Positions 26,434 to 35,293 of a stretch of 64,000 bases of DNA are shown here, one piece after another; positions within the stretch are counted from its first letter, which is position 1, and every line of letters starts with the position of its first letter. The notes below the pieces were generated by a model that was given only the letters and a program-made list of their open reading frames with translations, searched no databases and was not told the DNA's origin. The DNA is taken from positions 2,108,001 to 2,172,000 of the forward strand of contig JADKAF010000001.1 in assembly GCA_016719295.1 (NCBI GenBank). Direction: 5' to 3'. This stretch comes from Planctomycetota bacterium (lineage in GTDB: Bacteria > Planctomycetota > UBA1135 > JADKAF01). The position numbers and the translations under genes are program-made.

Positions 26434-27666
26434 TCAGGAGCTCGAGCCCCCCTCGCGCGCGACCTCGATCTTCCAGCGGTGATCCTGCGCGAAGAGCCCG
26501 AGGTTCCGCTCCCGGCTCAGCACGACGAGGTCCTGCTTGGCCATGCGGTTGTCGTAGCGGTGGATGCCGGGGCCGTCGAGGATCACGCAGAAGACGACGA
26601 AGGTGCCCGAGAGGAGCTGGAGGCGCGGGACGTGCAGCACGGCCGTGCCGCTCTCGCCGGGGACCGCGACGCCGTCGAACTGCGTCGAGTTCGCGACGCA
26701 GAGCGTCTGATCGCTGCGCAGGAAGCCGATGCCGATGTGGATCGGGTAGCGCGAGGGATCGGGGTTCTCGTAGCTCACCGCGACGTCGATCGCATCGCCG
26801 GGGGAGTACTCGTAGCACTCCTCCTCGCTGCCGGGGCGATGGACGCGGACGTCGGTGATGCGCGGGTGCTGCTCGCGAGCGTCCCTCGGCGCCGCCGGCA
26901 GATCGCCCTCGATGACCGCCTGCGCGTCGACATCGAGCGAGCGCTCGAAGGCGGCGTACTCGTTGGTCACCAGCGTGGCTTCCCCGTAGCGAGCGATCTG
27001 TCCGTCGCGCACCCAGAGCGCCTGATCGCAGAGCTGCCGAATGTCGTAGAGCGAATGCGAGCAGAAGAGGATCGTCTTCCCGCGCTCGCGGAACTCGTAG
27101 ATCTTGTCGATGCACTTCTTCTGGAAGTGCATGTCCCCCACCGCGAAGATCTCGTCGATGATCAAGATCTCGGGGTCGACCGCCACGGCCACCGAGAAGC
27201 CGAGGCGCATCGCCATGCCCGAGGAGTAGGTGCGAAGCGGCTCCTCGATGAACCCACCGAGCTCGCTGAACTCCCAGATCTCGTCGAACTTCTTCAGCAT
27301 CTCGCGGCGCGAATAGCCCATCATGATCCCGTTCATGATGAGGTTCTCGCGACCGGAGAACTCGGCGTGGAAGCCCGCGCCGAGCTCCAGCATGGAGCTC
27401 ACGCGCCCGTGGCAGGCGAAGGTCCCGCTCGTCTGGAAGGTGGTCCCCGAGAGGATCTTCATCAGCGTCGACTTGCCGGCGCCGTTCGCGCCGATGATGC
27501 CGAGCGCCGAGCCCTTCGGCACGTCGAAGCCGACGTCGCGGAGCGCCCAGTGCTCGCGGTGGAAAGCGCGACGCCCGAGATAGAGGGCCTCCAGGATGCG
27601 ATGCCCGGGCGTGGGGTAGCTCTTGTACTTCTTCGAGAGCCCGCGGACTTCGATGGCGTGGTTCAA
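26434..27666 (-). CDS. wzt: Wzt-like ATPase of a polysaccharide ABC exporter
   Basis: The 410-residue protein has an N-terminal ABC ATPase and a C-terminal domain of about 150 residues like the carbohydrate-recognition domain of O-antigen Wzt proteins. Walker A is GANGAGKST, the signature is TYSSGMAMRLG and Walker B is ILIIDEIFAVGD. The signature deviates from LSGGQ in the way usual for this subfamily. With the permease it should export an undecaprenyl-linked glycan to the periplasm. The C-terminal domain suggests recognition of a modified non-reducing end before export. It is 10 nt downstream of the permease gene. Confidence 0.92.
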   Translation of the reverse strand: MNHAIEVRGLSKKYKSYPTPGHRILEALYLGRRAFHREHWALRDVGFDVPKGSALGIIGANGAGKSTLMKILSGTTFQTSGTFACHGRVSSMLELGAGFHAEFSGRENLIMNGIMMGYSRREMLKKFDEIWEFSELGGFIEEPLRTYSSGMAMRLGFSVAVAVDPEILIIDEIFAVGDMHFQKKCIDKIYEFRERGKTILFCSHSLYDIRQLCDQALWVRDGQIARYGEATLVTNEYAAFERSLDVDAQAVIEGDLPAAPRDAREQHPRITDVRVHRPGSEEECYEYSPGDAIDVAVSYENPDPSRYPIHIGIGFLRSDQTLCVANSTQFDGVAVPGESGTAVLHVPRLQLLSGTFVVFCVILDGPGIHRYDNRMAKQDLVVLSRERNLGLFAQDHRWKIEVAREGGSSS

Positions 27667-27676
27667 GGGAAGCGCC

Positions 27677-28621
27677 TCAGATCTCGTCCGCGAAGCGCTT
27701 GCGCTTCGACTGGAAGAACCAGACGCCGAGCCACAGCGTCACCAATCCGATGCCGGCGAACACGAAGACCGGTCGCCAGGCGTCCCAGGTGAGCCAGTCG
27801 CAGCCCGGGTGGATGAGCACGTTCCGGTAGGCCTGGACCAGGTGGTACATCGGGTTCCACTCGAAGTAGCCGACGTAGCCCTGCAGCTCCGGGATGTGCA
27901 CCGACCAGAAGATCGGCGTCAGGAACATCCAGAAGGTGATGAGCACACCGAGGATGTGATCCGTGTCGCGGAGGAAGACCTGCAGCGTGCCCACGATGAG
28001 GCTGAGCCCGTAGGTGAACAGGAGCTGCAGCGCCAGCAGGATCGGCCAGATGAGGAGCTGCCCTGGGCTCGGCGAGGGCCAGAGTCCGCCGAGGAACATG
28101 AAGCCCAGGAACACCGTGGTGCCGAAGACCTGGATGGCCAGAGTGGCGAGGCACTCGGCGAGCGGCATCACCTCGGACGGAAACGCCATCTTCTTGATGA
28201 GGTTGCCGTTGCCGGTGATCGCCTGCGCATTGCGATGCACGGCCTCGCCGAACGCAGTCCAGGCCAGGATCCCGGAGAAGAGGTAGACCGCGAAGTAGTA
28301 GTTCTCGCGCAGGCTCTGGCTCACGTCGCCGAGCAGCATCAGCTCCGCGGCGAAGAACTCCTTCCGCCCCGGGAAGATGCGCGAGAAGACGAAGAGGTAG
28401 ATCCAGAAGAGACAGAACGGGTGGATCAGGGGCCAGAGCAGGCCCAGCACCGAGCCGCGGAAGCGCGCCTTCAGGCTGCGCCGCGCCATCGCCTTCACGA
28501 GCTCGCGGTGCTCCCAGAGGATGCGCGGCAGCTCGAAGACCGCCAGGATGGGCGGTAACCTGCGATGCACACCGTAGGCGCGCTCGCCGAGCGGCGCGCT
28601 GACCGATCCTCCTTCGCTCAT
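27677..28621 (-). CDS. wzm: Wzm-like permease of a polysaccharide ABC exporter
   Basis: An ABC-2 type permease of 314 residues. After a cytoplasmic N-terminus containing the amphipathic ELVKAMARRSLKARFRGS, about six membrane helices follow, starting GLLWPLIHPFCLFWIYLFVF. ADP-like segments KKMAFPSEVMPL and a conserved WNPMYHLVQAYRN near the C-terminus are typical of Wzm/TagG permeases. It is the first gene of the polysaccharide operon, 34 nt downstream of the lipoprotein gene stop. The 13 genes that begin here appear to be one transcription unit. Confidence 0.92.
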   Translation of the reverse strand: MSEGGSVSAPLGERAYGVHRRLPPILAVFELPRILWEHRELVKAMARRSLKARFRGSVLGLLWPLIHPFCLFWIYLFVFSRIFPGRKEFFAAELMLLGDVSQSLRENYYFAVYLFSGILAWTAFGEAVHRNAQAITGNGNLIKKMAFPSEVMPLAECLATLAIQVFGTTVFLGFMFLGGLWPSPSPGQLLIWPILLALQLLFTYGLSLIVGTLQVFLRDTDHILGVLITFWMFLTPIFWSVHIPELQGYVGYFEWNPMYHLVQAYRNVLIHPGCDWLTWDAWRPVFVFAGIGLVTLWLGVWFFQSKRKRFADEI

Positions 28622-28655
28622 CGACTCTCCAGGCCGGGGGCGGGAGACGCGCCGC

Positions 28656-29192
28656 TCAGAGGCCGCCCGTCGGCGCGCCGATCGAGCTGGGTGCCGCGTT
28701 CGCGGGGGCGTCGTTCCAGACCCGGATGCTGTTCTCTATTCGGTAAAGAAGGGCGCGCGCCTTTTCCTCGTCGTCGTCTTCGCCCCACCAGGTCGCCCGA
28801 GCTTCGTTCGAGGGGTCGACGATGTCGGTGTTGCGCTCGCGCTCGACGCGCACGGCCACGTTCCACTTGCCGAGGCCCCGCTCCTGCAGGCGCACATGGG
28901 CGCGGAATCGGCGCGGCTGGCGCAGGGACTCGCGCCCTTCGCGCCAGGCGTCGTTCGAGAACATCCAGGGCGCAAAGCGCCACTGGGTCTCGATCTTGCC
29001 CTCCTCGCGGCGCGTCTTGCCGATGTCGAAGTCGGAGGCGACCAGGGCGCCCTGCGAGACGGCCCACATGCGGTCGAAGCCAACCTGATCGAAGTCCTTG
29101 TCGACCCACACCTCGCCCGAGGCGCAGGAGCCGAGGAGAGAGAGCACCGCGACGGCCGCCGCGGTGAGGATGCGAGACAAGCAAGTGCGCAT
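28656..29192 (-). CDS. small lipoprotein of unknown function
   Basis: The ATG at 29192, preceded by CGGAG, gives a 178-residue precursor. The signal peptide (LTAAAVAVLSLLGSC) ends in a lipobox, with Cys followed by ASGEVWVDKDFDQV. The mature part is a compact, charged domain with RFRAHVRLQERGLGKWNVAV and RVERERNTDIVDP. This resembles small planctomycete lipoproteins without known function, and I do not recognise a family. It lies 29 nt downstream of der and just upstream of the polysaccharide exporter, which may only reflect a shared operon. Confidence 0.75.
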   Translation of the reverse strand: MRTCLSRILTAAAVAVLSLLGSCASGEVWVDKDFDQVGFDRMWAVSQGALVASDFDIGKTRREEGKIETQWRFAPWMFSNDAWREGRESLRQPRRFRAHVRLQERGLGKWNVAVRVERERNTDIVDPSNEARATWWGEDDDEEKARALLYRIENSIRVWNDAPANAAPSSIGAPTGGL

Positions 29193-29221
29193 GCTGGGAC
29201 TCCGTGAAGGCGAGCTCGCGC

Positions 29222-30553
29222 TCATTCCTCGGCGCCGAGCTCTACTTTCTCGCGGCGCCGGAAGACGATCTGGAGCGGCACCTCGCGGAACGGCAGGTGC
29301 TCGCGGAAGCGGTTCTGGAGGAAGCGATCGTAGTCCTTGCCGAAGAGGTCGGGATCGTTCACGAAGATCACGATCGTCGGCGGATCGACCGACACCTGCG
29401 TCGCGTAGAACATCTTCGGCACCTTGCCCGTGCTCGACGGGAGGCGCGAGCTCTTCGCGATCTCGAGGACGCGGTTCAGCTCCGACGTCGAGACGCGCGT
29501 CTGCGCCTGGTGCCGCAGGTCGCGGCAGGTCTTGAGGAGGCTCGGGACGCCGGTGCCGCTCTGCGCGGAGATCATCGCGATCGGCGCGAAGCCGAGGCCG
29601 CTCAGGCGATCGCCGAGGTAGCGCTCGTAGCTGGCGACCTCGAGCTCGGGCACGAGGTCGGACTTGTTCGCGACGAGGACCACGGGTTTGTAGTGATCGA
29701 TGGCGTAGCGCCCGAGGTGCTTGTCGACCTGCGAGATCTCGGTCGTTGCGTCGAAGAGCAGCGCGACCACGTCAGCGCGGCGGATCGCGCTCTCCGAGCG
29801 CGTCTGGCTGTAGAACTCGATCGAATCGCTGAGCGACTTCTTGCGTCGGACGCCCGCCGTATCGATGAGGAGCCAGCGCTCCGAGCCGCGATCGACGAGG
29901 ACATCGATCGCATCGCGCGTCGTGCCCTCGATCTCGCTCACGATGACGCGCTCCTCGCGCGCGATCTGGTTCACCAGCGTGGACTTGCCGGCGTTGCGGC
30001 GGCCGATGATGGCGAGCTTCATCGCGACTTCGGGCTGGCTCGGCTGCTCCCCTCCCTCCGGCAGCTCCGCGAGGATGCGCTCGAAGAGCGCGTCGATGCC
30101 CTCGCCGTTCTGCGCCGAGATCGGCACGGGCTCGCCGAGGCCTAGGCGGAAGAACGCCCCCACCTCGTGCGAGAGCATCCGCCCCTCGACCTTGTTCACC
30201 ACCGGGATCACGGGGATCTCGAAGCGCCGCAGGCGCTGCGCGATCTCGCGATCCGCGTCGGTGAGACCCGAGCGGACGTCGGTCACGAAGAGGATCATCT
30301 GCGCGCGCTGCAGGCTGATCTCGATCTGCCGCTCGACGTGCTCGCGCAGGCGCTCCTCGTCGACGAAGCCGATCCCGCCGGTGTCGACGAGCTGGAAGCG
30401 CCGCCCGTCGACCTCGACGTCGGTGATCACGCGATCGCGCGTGACCCCCTCGGCGTCGTCGACGATGGAGATGCGCTTGCCGGAGAGGCGGTTCAACAGG
30501 GTCGACTTCCCGACGTTGGGGCGGCCGACGATGGTCACGATGGGGAGCGGCAT
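29222..30553 (-). CDS. der: Der (EngA), double-GTPase ribosome assembly factor
   Basis: Der assists maturation of the 50S subunit. The 443-residue protein has two tandem GTPase domains. The first has GRPNVGKST at residues 10-18, DTGG and NKVE. The second has GRRNAGKST, DTAG and NKSD. A C-terminal KH-like domain follows (FVNDPDLFGKDYDRFLQNR). I chose the ATG at 30553 because it immediately precedes the first G domain. No strong Shine-Dalgarno is visible. NKVE in the first domain is a mild variant of NKxD. Confidence 0.95.
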   Translation of the reverse strand: MPLPIVTIVGRPNVGKSTLLNRLSGKRISIVDDAEGVTRDRVITDVEVDGRRFQLVDTGGIGFVDEERLREHVERQIEISLQRAQMILFVTDVRSGLTDADREIAQRLRRFEIPVIPVVNKVEGRMLSHEVGAFFRLGLGEPVPISAQNGEGIDALFERILAELPEGGEQPSQPEVAMKLAIIGRRNAGKSTLVNQIAREERVIVSEIEGTTRDAIDVLVDRGSERWLLIDTAGVRRKKSLSDSIEFYSQTRSESAIRRADVVALLFDATTEISQVDKHLGRYAIDHYKPVVLVANKSDLVPELEVASYERYLGDRLSGLGFAPIAMISAQSGTGVPSLLKTCRDLRHQAQTRVSTSELNRVLEIAKSSRLPSSTGKVPKMFYATQVSVDPPTIVIFVNDPDLFGKDYDRFLQNRFREHLPFREVPLQIVFRRREKVELGAEE

Positions 30554-30630
30554 GGGTGCACTCGGCGCGGAAGGGCCGCGCCGTGGGCGGGAGAGTCTAG
30601 CCGACCGGGCCTCGCAGCGCCCCGTTCCGC

Positions 30631-32490
30631 TCAACGCGCAAAGCGCGCCCGCAGCTCCTCCAAGTCCCCCGCCGCATCGCACGCCGCCCGCCACGCCTCG
30701 TCGCTCGGCGCTTCCGCGGCGACGAACGCGATCCAGATCTCGTGCGGTACGCGGATCGGCGCGTCCTGGAAGCCGACCCCCAAGCGTCCCGAGGGCAGCT
30801 CGGTGCCGTCGTCCTGGTAGAGGCTCACCGGCGGCGGCTGCACATAGCGAAGCACGCCGTGCCAGACCGCGACGCCGACGCAGGCGCGGCAGAGCATGCG
30901 CCCGTCGGCGAGCGGAGCGGCGATGACGCGTCGGAGATCTCCGCGGAGCAGCGGATCCGCGCCGAGCTCGGCGGTGAAGCGCGTGGCGAGGTCGCGACCT
31001 CCGAGCGCGCGGTAGAGCTTCTCGTGCCCCGTGCGCTTCCAGTCGAGGCCGAGCTGATCGCAGACGAGCGCGAGCGCGCCGCGGTGCAGGTCTTCCAAGT
31101 GGCGCAGCTCGGCGACCACGTCGAGCCCGACGCTGGTGTCCTCGCTCCAGCAGCGCAGCGTCGCGGCGAGCTCGGCGCCGAGGCGATCCTCGAAGAGCCG
31201 CGCGAGCGCGCCGAAGCCATCGGCGGCGCGACGGAGGTACGCCGTGTGCGGCAGCGCGCCGAGCTCGGGCGCGATCCAGAGCTCGTCCTCGCCATCGAGC
31301 ACGCGCAGCTCCTGCGGCGCGAAGCTCTCGACCTCCGGCAAGCGCGGCGCCCCGGCGTCGAGCCCGGCACCCTGGCGCGCGGCCGCGCGGGCGCAGGCCT
31401 CGAGAGCCCCGAAATCCTCGAGCCGCGCGAGAACCTGCGCGTCGACATCGCTCCAGAGCTCGCGCCACGCCGCGGCGCGCAGAGCCGGCCAGTCGGCGGC
31501 GCGCCCCGCGCCCGCGAAAGCGACCAGCGCGCGACCGAGATCCCCTCCTGCATCCGCAGGCAACGGGCTCGGCCAGGAGCACTCCGCCCGGCGCAGCAGA
31601 GCACCGCTCGGCTCGCCGTCGACGAACAATCCGTCCCCCTGCGGCCCGCGCCACGCGCTCTCGAGCGCCGCCCAGCGAACGAGCGCGGCCCGCTGCTCCG
31701 GTCGCTTCGAGAGCACGCGCGCCACGCTCTCGAGCGCGGCCGGGGTGGCCTCCGCGCCGAGCGCGGCATCGAGCTGACGCAGCGCGCGGCCCCACGCGCT
31801 GCCGCTCGGCGCCGCCTCCGCGCGGAACGCCCCGATCTCCGCGAGCCCCGCGAGGCGGCGCTCGATCTCCTCGCGCTCGGCGTCCGCGAGCTGCGGCGGC
31901 CACTCCGCCGCGGTGAGGACGGTGGCCAGCGCGAGGAACGCCTCGCGCTCTCCGCTCGCGCGCGCCGCGACGCAGAGCTCGACCAGCAGTCCGCGGAAGC
32001 CGTCGAGCGAGGCTCCCGCCGTGCCCTCTCCCGGGGGCAGCTCGAGACCGAAGGCGCGCGCGCGCTCGAAGGCGATCTCGGCCTGCAGCCAGAAGCGCAG
32101 CACCTTCGACTCGAGCACGCTCGCGCTGAGCACCATGCGCCCCTCGCGCGCCGCGGCGTCGGCGTAGCTCGCGTGGATCGCGCGCGCGTCGGGCCGCTGC
32201 GCCGTCGCGGGCGAGAGGCGCGACGGCTGCGCGTCGAGGCGCAGCTCGCGGCGCGCCCCGGCTTCATCGATGCGGACCTCGACCTCGCCGTGGCGCAGCG
32301 CGCGGACACCCCACGCGTAGCCCTGCGCGGAGCCGATCGAAGCGAGCGCGCCGCAAGCGGCGAGGGCACCGAGCAGCGAACGGGCCCGAGGCCGGCGAAG
32401 CCGAGATTCCTCCCTCGTCAACGCCGCGCGCTCTCGGGAGAATCCCCCCTCTCGCGGCGCGCCGCGGAACCGGAAGAAGGTGCGTTGCAT
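30631..32490 (-). CDS. exported protein of unknown function
   Basis: The product from the ATG at 32490 has 619 residues. A basic N-terminus is followed by a hydrophobic signal-like stretch (SLLGALAACGALASIGSAQG) with an AxA-type cleavage site. The rest is Ala-, Leu- and Arg-rich and helical, and only a short C-terminal region (RMLCRACVGVAVWHGVLRY) has a distinctive composition. I recognise no catalytic motif or family. The start is uncertain because several in-frame ATGs lie further upstream. They are less likely because they overlap the divergent PduO gene. Confidence 0.7.
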   Translation of the reverse strand: MQRTFFRFRGAPREGGFSRERAALTREESRLRRPRARSLLGALAACGALASIGSAQGYAWGVRALRHGEVEVRIDEAGARRELRLDAQPSRLSPATAQRPDARAIHASYADAAAREGRMVLSASVLESKVLRFWLQAEIAFERARAFGLELPPGEGTAGASLDGFRGLLVELCVAARASGEREAFLALATVLTAAEWPPQLADAEREEIERRLAGLAEIGAFRAEAAPSGSAWGRALRQLDAALGAEATPAALESVARVLSKRPEQRAALVRWAALESAWRGPQGDGLFVDGEPSGALLRRAECSWPSPLPADAGGDLGRALVAFAGAGRAADWPALRAAAWRELWSDVDAQVLARLEDFGALEACARAAARQGAGLDAGAPRLPEVESFAPQELRVLDGEDELWIAPELGALPHTAYLRRAADGFGALARLFEDRLGAELAATLRCWSEDTSVGLDVVAELRHLEDLHRGALALVCDQLGLDWKRTGHEKLYRALGGRDLATRFTAELGADPLLRGDLRRVIAAPLADGRMLCRACVGVAVWHGVLRYVQPPPVSLYQDDGTELPSGRLGVGFQDAPIRVPHEIWIAFVAAEAPSDEAWRAACDAAGDLEELRARFAR

Positions 32491-32569
32491 CGGCGCGGCG
32501 TCGCAGGACGAAGCGGGTGAACCGGACATGATCGAAGGCACCGGGGATCGAGGAGCACGGCCAGAACGC

Positions 32570-33181
32570 ATGCGGATCACGAAGGTTACCACTCGAACCG
32601 GAGATGACGGGACGACCGGGCTCGCCGATGGGTCGCGCGTACCCAAGGACGACCCGCGTCTCGAGGCCTACGGCACGGTCGACGAGCTCGGCGCGATCCT
32701 CGGCGCCGCCGTGGCGAGCGCGCGCGGCGCGATCCAGGCCGGGCTCCACGCGGACGCCCACGCGCAGCTCGAGCCGCATCTGCGCTTCGTGCAGAACCAG
32801 CTCTTCACGGTCGGCGGCGATCTCGCGACCCCGCTCGCCTCGCGCTTCCCGGGCATGCCGCTCGTCGGCGAGGCCGAGCTCGCCTACCTCGAGCGCCTGG
32901 TCGATGCGTTCAACGCCTCGCTGCCTCCGCTGAAGGACTTCGTGCTCGCGGGCGAGCCGGAGACCGCGGCTCGACTGCAGTGGGCGCGCTGCGTCTGCCG
33001 CCGCGCGGAGCGCGCCACGCGCTCGCTCGCGCGCCGTGACGACGTCGGCGCGTGGGTGATCCCCTACCTCAATCGCCTCTCGGACGCGCTCTTCGTACTC
33101 GCGCGCTGGATCACGCTGCGCTGCCGCGCGACGGAGGAGATCTGGCTGCGCTCGATGCCCGAGCCGCCGCTACCCCGCTGA
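32570..33181 (+). CDS. pduO: PduO-type cob(I)alamin adenosyltransferase
   Basis: This enzyme transfers the adenosyl group of ATP to cob(I)alamin, making coenzyme B12. The 203-residue length fits the family. N-terminal ATP-binding motif: KVTTRTGDDGTTGLADGSRV. Further conserved segments: EAYGTVDELGAILG, FVQNQLFTVGGDLAT, CRRAERATRSL and PYLNRLSDALFVLAR. The ATG at 32570 gives the canonical start. An upstream ATG at 32528 would add 14 residues. No cobalamin riboswitch fits in the 79 nt between this gene and its divergent neighbour. Confidence 0.92.
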   Translation: MRITKVTTRTGDDGTTGLADGSRVPKDDPRLEAYGTVDELGAILGAAVASARGAIQAGLHADAHAQLEPHLRFVQNQLFTVGGDLATPLASRFPGMPLVGEAELAYLERLVDAFNASLPPLKDFVLAGEPETAARLQWARCVCRRAERATRSLARRDDVGAWVIPYLNRLSDALFVLARWITLRCRATEEIWLRSMPEPPLPR

Positions 33182-33201
33182 GCTCCGCGCGCGCTCAGCG
33201 G
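33175..33201. terminator. bidirectional hairpin between convergent pduO and queE
   Basis: The arms 33175-33183 (CCGCTGAGC) and 33193-33201 are perfectly complementary, with a 9-nt loop. Each arm contains the stop codon of one of the two convergent genes. There is no T tract on either side, so it may act as a roadblock or RNA 3'-end stabiliser rather than as a strict intrinsic terminator. Confidence 0.5.
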
Positions 33202-33941
33202 ATGCCGAGGAGCTTGTGCACCTGCGGCAAGACGCGAACGGAGGCGCCCTGCGCGAGCGCCAGTCGAGCGAGCGCGTCCATGCGCTCCGCGCTCGGACCC
33301 CGATCGATCGAGCGCGCCGGCGTCGCGGGCTGCAGGAAGATCGCCAGGCGAGGAGCTCGCGCGAGCACGAGCTCGAGCGCCGCGCTCAGCTCCGCATCCG
33401 TGACCGCCGGCGTGATGACGATCTTCACGCAGGCATCGAGACCGCGCGCGACCACGACGTCCAGGAACGCCGCGTGACGCTCGTCGTAGCGCCCGCGCTC
33501 CATCGTCGAGGCCAGCTTCCAGTCCATCGACACGTGGTCCACGTGAGCGGCGATGCGCTCGAGCGCCGCGGGATGCACGCCGGCGGTCTCCAAGTGCACA
33601 CGCCGCTGCTGGTGCCAGCGCGGCAACAGCTCGGCGAGGAAGTCCGGCTGCGCGAGCGGCTCGCCGCCCGTCACCGAGATCGTCCGCGTGGCGCCCCATC
33701 GCGCATCGAACGCGCGCACGAGCTCCGCGACCGCCTCGGCGCTCACGGGATTGGTCCCGCGGCGCTCGGGCTCGAGGTGCGCGATCCAACCCGCGGGAGC
33801 TTCGAGGCCCTGCGGCGTGTCGCAGTAGAGGCAGCGCAACGGGCAGCCGCCGAGGCGCACGAAGATCTGGGGCTCACCGCAATAGAGCCCTTCGCCCTGC
33901 AGGCTGGCGAAGACTTCGACGATCGAGCCTTGCTCCGCCAC
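33195..33941 (-). CDS. queE: QueE, 7-carboxy-7-deazaguanine synthase
   Basis: A radical SAM enzyme of 248 residues that converts carboxy-tetrahydropterin to CDG in queuosine and other 7-deazaguanine pathways. It has the cluster motif CPLRCLYC (C33, C37, C40; the QueE-type spacing CxxxCxxC), the N-terminal SLQGEGLYCGEPQIFVRLGG, and VTGGEPLAQPDF for SAM binding. No other queuosine gene is present in the window. The gene is convergent with pduO and 10 nt downstream of the aminotransferase stop. Confidence 0.92.
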   Translation of the reverse strand: MAEQGSIVEVFASLQGEGLYCGEPQIFVRLGGCPLRCLYCDTPQGLEAPAGWIAHLEPERRGTNPVSAEAVAELVRAFDARWGATRTISVTGGEPLAQPDFLAELLPRWHQQRRVHLETAGVHPAALERIAAHVDHVSMDWKLASTMERGRYDERHAAFLDVVVARGLDACVKIVITPAVTDAELSAALELVLARAPRLAIFLQPATPARSIDRGPSAERMDALARLALAQGASVRVLPQVHKLLGIR

Positions 33942-33951
33942 GGCGCCGACC

Positions 33952-35100
33952 TCAGGCCCCTCGTGAGCCGAGCTCGCGCGCGATCTCGTTCAGCACGCCG
34001 ATCCCGCGCTGGAGCTTCGCGTCATCGAGAGCGAAGCTCAGCCGGAAGTGCGTGTTGCGCAGCGAGAACGCCGAGCCCGGGACGATCAGCGTCTTCTTCG
34101 CCACGGCGCGCTCCGCGAAGAGCTGCGGATCGACGCCGGCGGGCAGGCGCGGGAACGCGTAGAACGAGCCCGCCGGAGCGACGAGCTCGAAGTGCTCGCG
34201 CAGGCCCTCGACGACGAGGTCGCGCTTGGCGGCATAGGCGCGGATCTCGGCGCTCATGTCGAGATCGAGCGCCTTCACGGCGGCGTGCTGCAGCGGCACG
34301 GGCGCGCAGACGAAGGTGAACTGCTGCAGCGTGCGCATCTTGTCGATGATCGCCTCGGGCCCCACCGCGTAGCCGAGGCGCCAACCCGGGATGCCGTAGG
34401 TCTTCGAGAAGCCGCCCAGCACGAGCGCGTCGGGCTCGGCCTGGATCATCGAGGGGAACGGCCCGTCGAAGCAGAACTCGGAGTAGATCTCGTCCGAGAT
34501 CACCAGCAAGTCGTGCTCCTTCGCGAACGCGGCGACGAGCTCGAGCTCCTCGCGCGAGAGTACCGCGCCGGTGGGATTCGCAGGGCTGTTGACCAGGATC
34601 GCCTTCGTGCGCGGCGACACCGCGCGCTCGAGCGCAGCGCGGCGCAGGCGGAAGTCGGGATAGAGGTCGTAGGTGACCGCCGTGATGCCGAGCATCGTCG
34701 CGACGTGCTTGTACATCACGAAGTACGGATCCGGGATCAGCACCTCGTCGCCGGGGTCGAGCGCGGCGAGGAAGGAGAGCACGATCCCTCCCGAGACCCC
34801 CAGCGTCACCATCGTGGAAGCCGGCCGGCGCCCCCATTGGCGCTCGAAATAGCTCGAGATGGCGAGGTTCAGCTTCGGCAACCCCTCGGTCACCGAATAG
34901 CGATGGTGCCCGGAGCGCAGCGCATGGATCGCGGCCTCGACGAGCTCTTCCGGCGGATCGAAGTGGGCCTGCCCGATGCTCAGGTTGATCGGGTCGACCA
35001 TCGTCGACGAAAGCTCGAACATGCGGCGGATGCCGCTGGCTTGGATGGCCTGCGCGCGCTGCGAGAGGCGTTCAGCGGCGGGCTTCTTCGATGCTCCCAT
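33952..35100 (-). CDS. PLP-dependent class I/II aminotransferase
   Basis: A fold-type I aminotransferase of 382 residues related to aspartate and aromatic aminotransferases. The PLP lysine is K233 in LGGFSKTYGIPGWRLGY. NSPANPTGAVLSREEL, SDEIYSEFCF and the C-terminal FRLSFALDD arginine region are also present. The N-terminal SIGQAHFDPPEELVEAA matches the substrate-loop region of these enzymes. Substrate specificity is not determined. The gene is on the same strand as queE with 10 nt between them, so they are probably cotranscribed. Confidence 0.9.
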   Translation of the reverse strand: MGASKKPAAERLSQRAQAIQASGIRRMFELSSTMVDPINLSIGQAHFDPPEELVEAAIHALRSGHHRYSVTEGLPKLNLAISSYFERQWGRRPASTMVTLGVSGGIVLSFLAALDPGDEVLIPDPYFVMYKHVATMLGITAVTYDLYPDFRLRRAALERAVSPRTKAILVNSPANPTGAVLSREELELVAAFAKEHDLLVISDEIYSEFCFDGPFPSMIQAEPDALVLGGFSKTYGIPGWRLGYAVGPEAIIDKMRTLQQFTFVCAPVPLQHAAVKALDLDMSAEIRAYAAKRDLVVEGLREHFELVAPAGSFYAFPRLPAGVDPQLFAERAVAKKTLIVPGSAFSLRNTHFRLSFALDDAKLQRGIGVLNEIARELGSRGA

Positions 35101-35293
35101 CCGAGCTCACTTCGGCGGACTCGTGCCGCCCGCGATCCAGGGTAAGGCCGCGCATCTGGCGCTCTCCGAGAACGACGAAGGCGCCCGCTCGCTCGAGCGC
35201 AGCGCCTTCGATCGAGGCCGCGGAGGAGCGCCAGCTTCCCTGCGCGCACCCGCGGGCGGCGGGTGGCGCGTCGAGAGCGCGCTCGCCCGCGTT

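Noticed and set aside
32491..32569. Cobalamin riboswitch upstream of pduO
   Set aside because: The gap is only 79 nt, and no B12-box-like sequence is seen.
30631..32646. Longer start for the exported unknown gene at 32646
   Set aside because: It would overlap the divergent pduO gene and add sequence without signal-peptide character. The ATG at 32490 was preferred, with some doubt.
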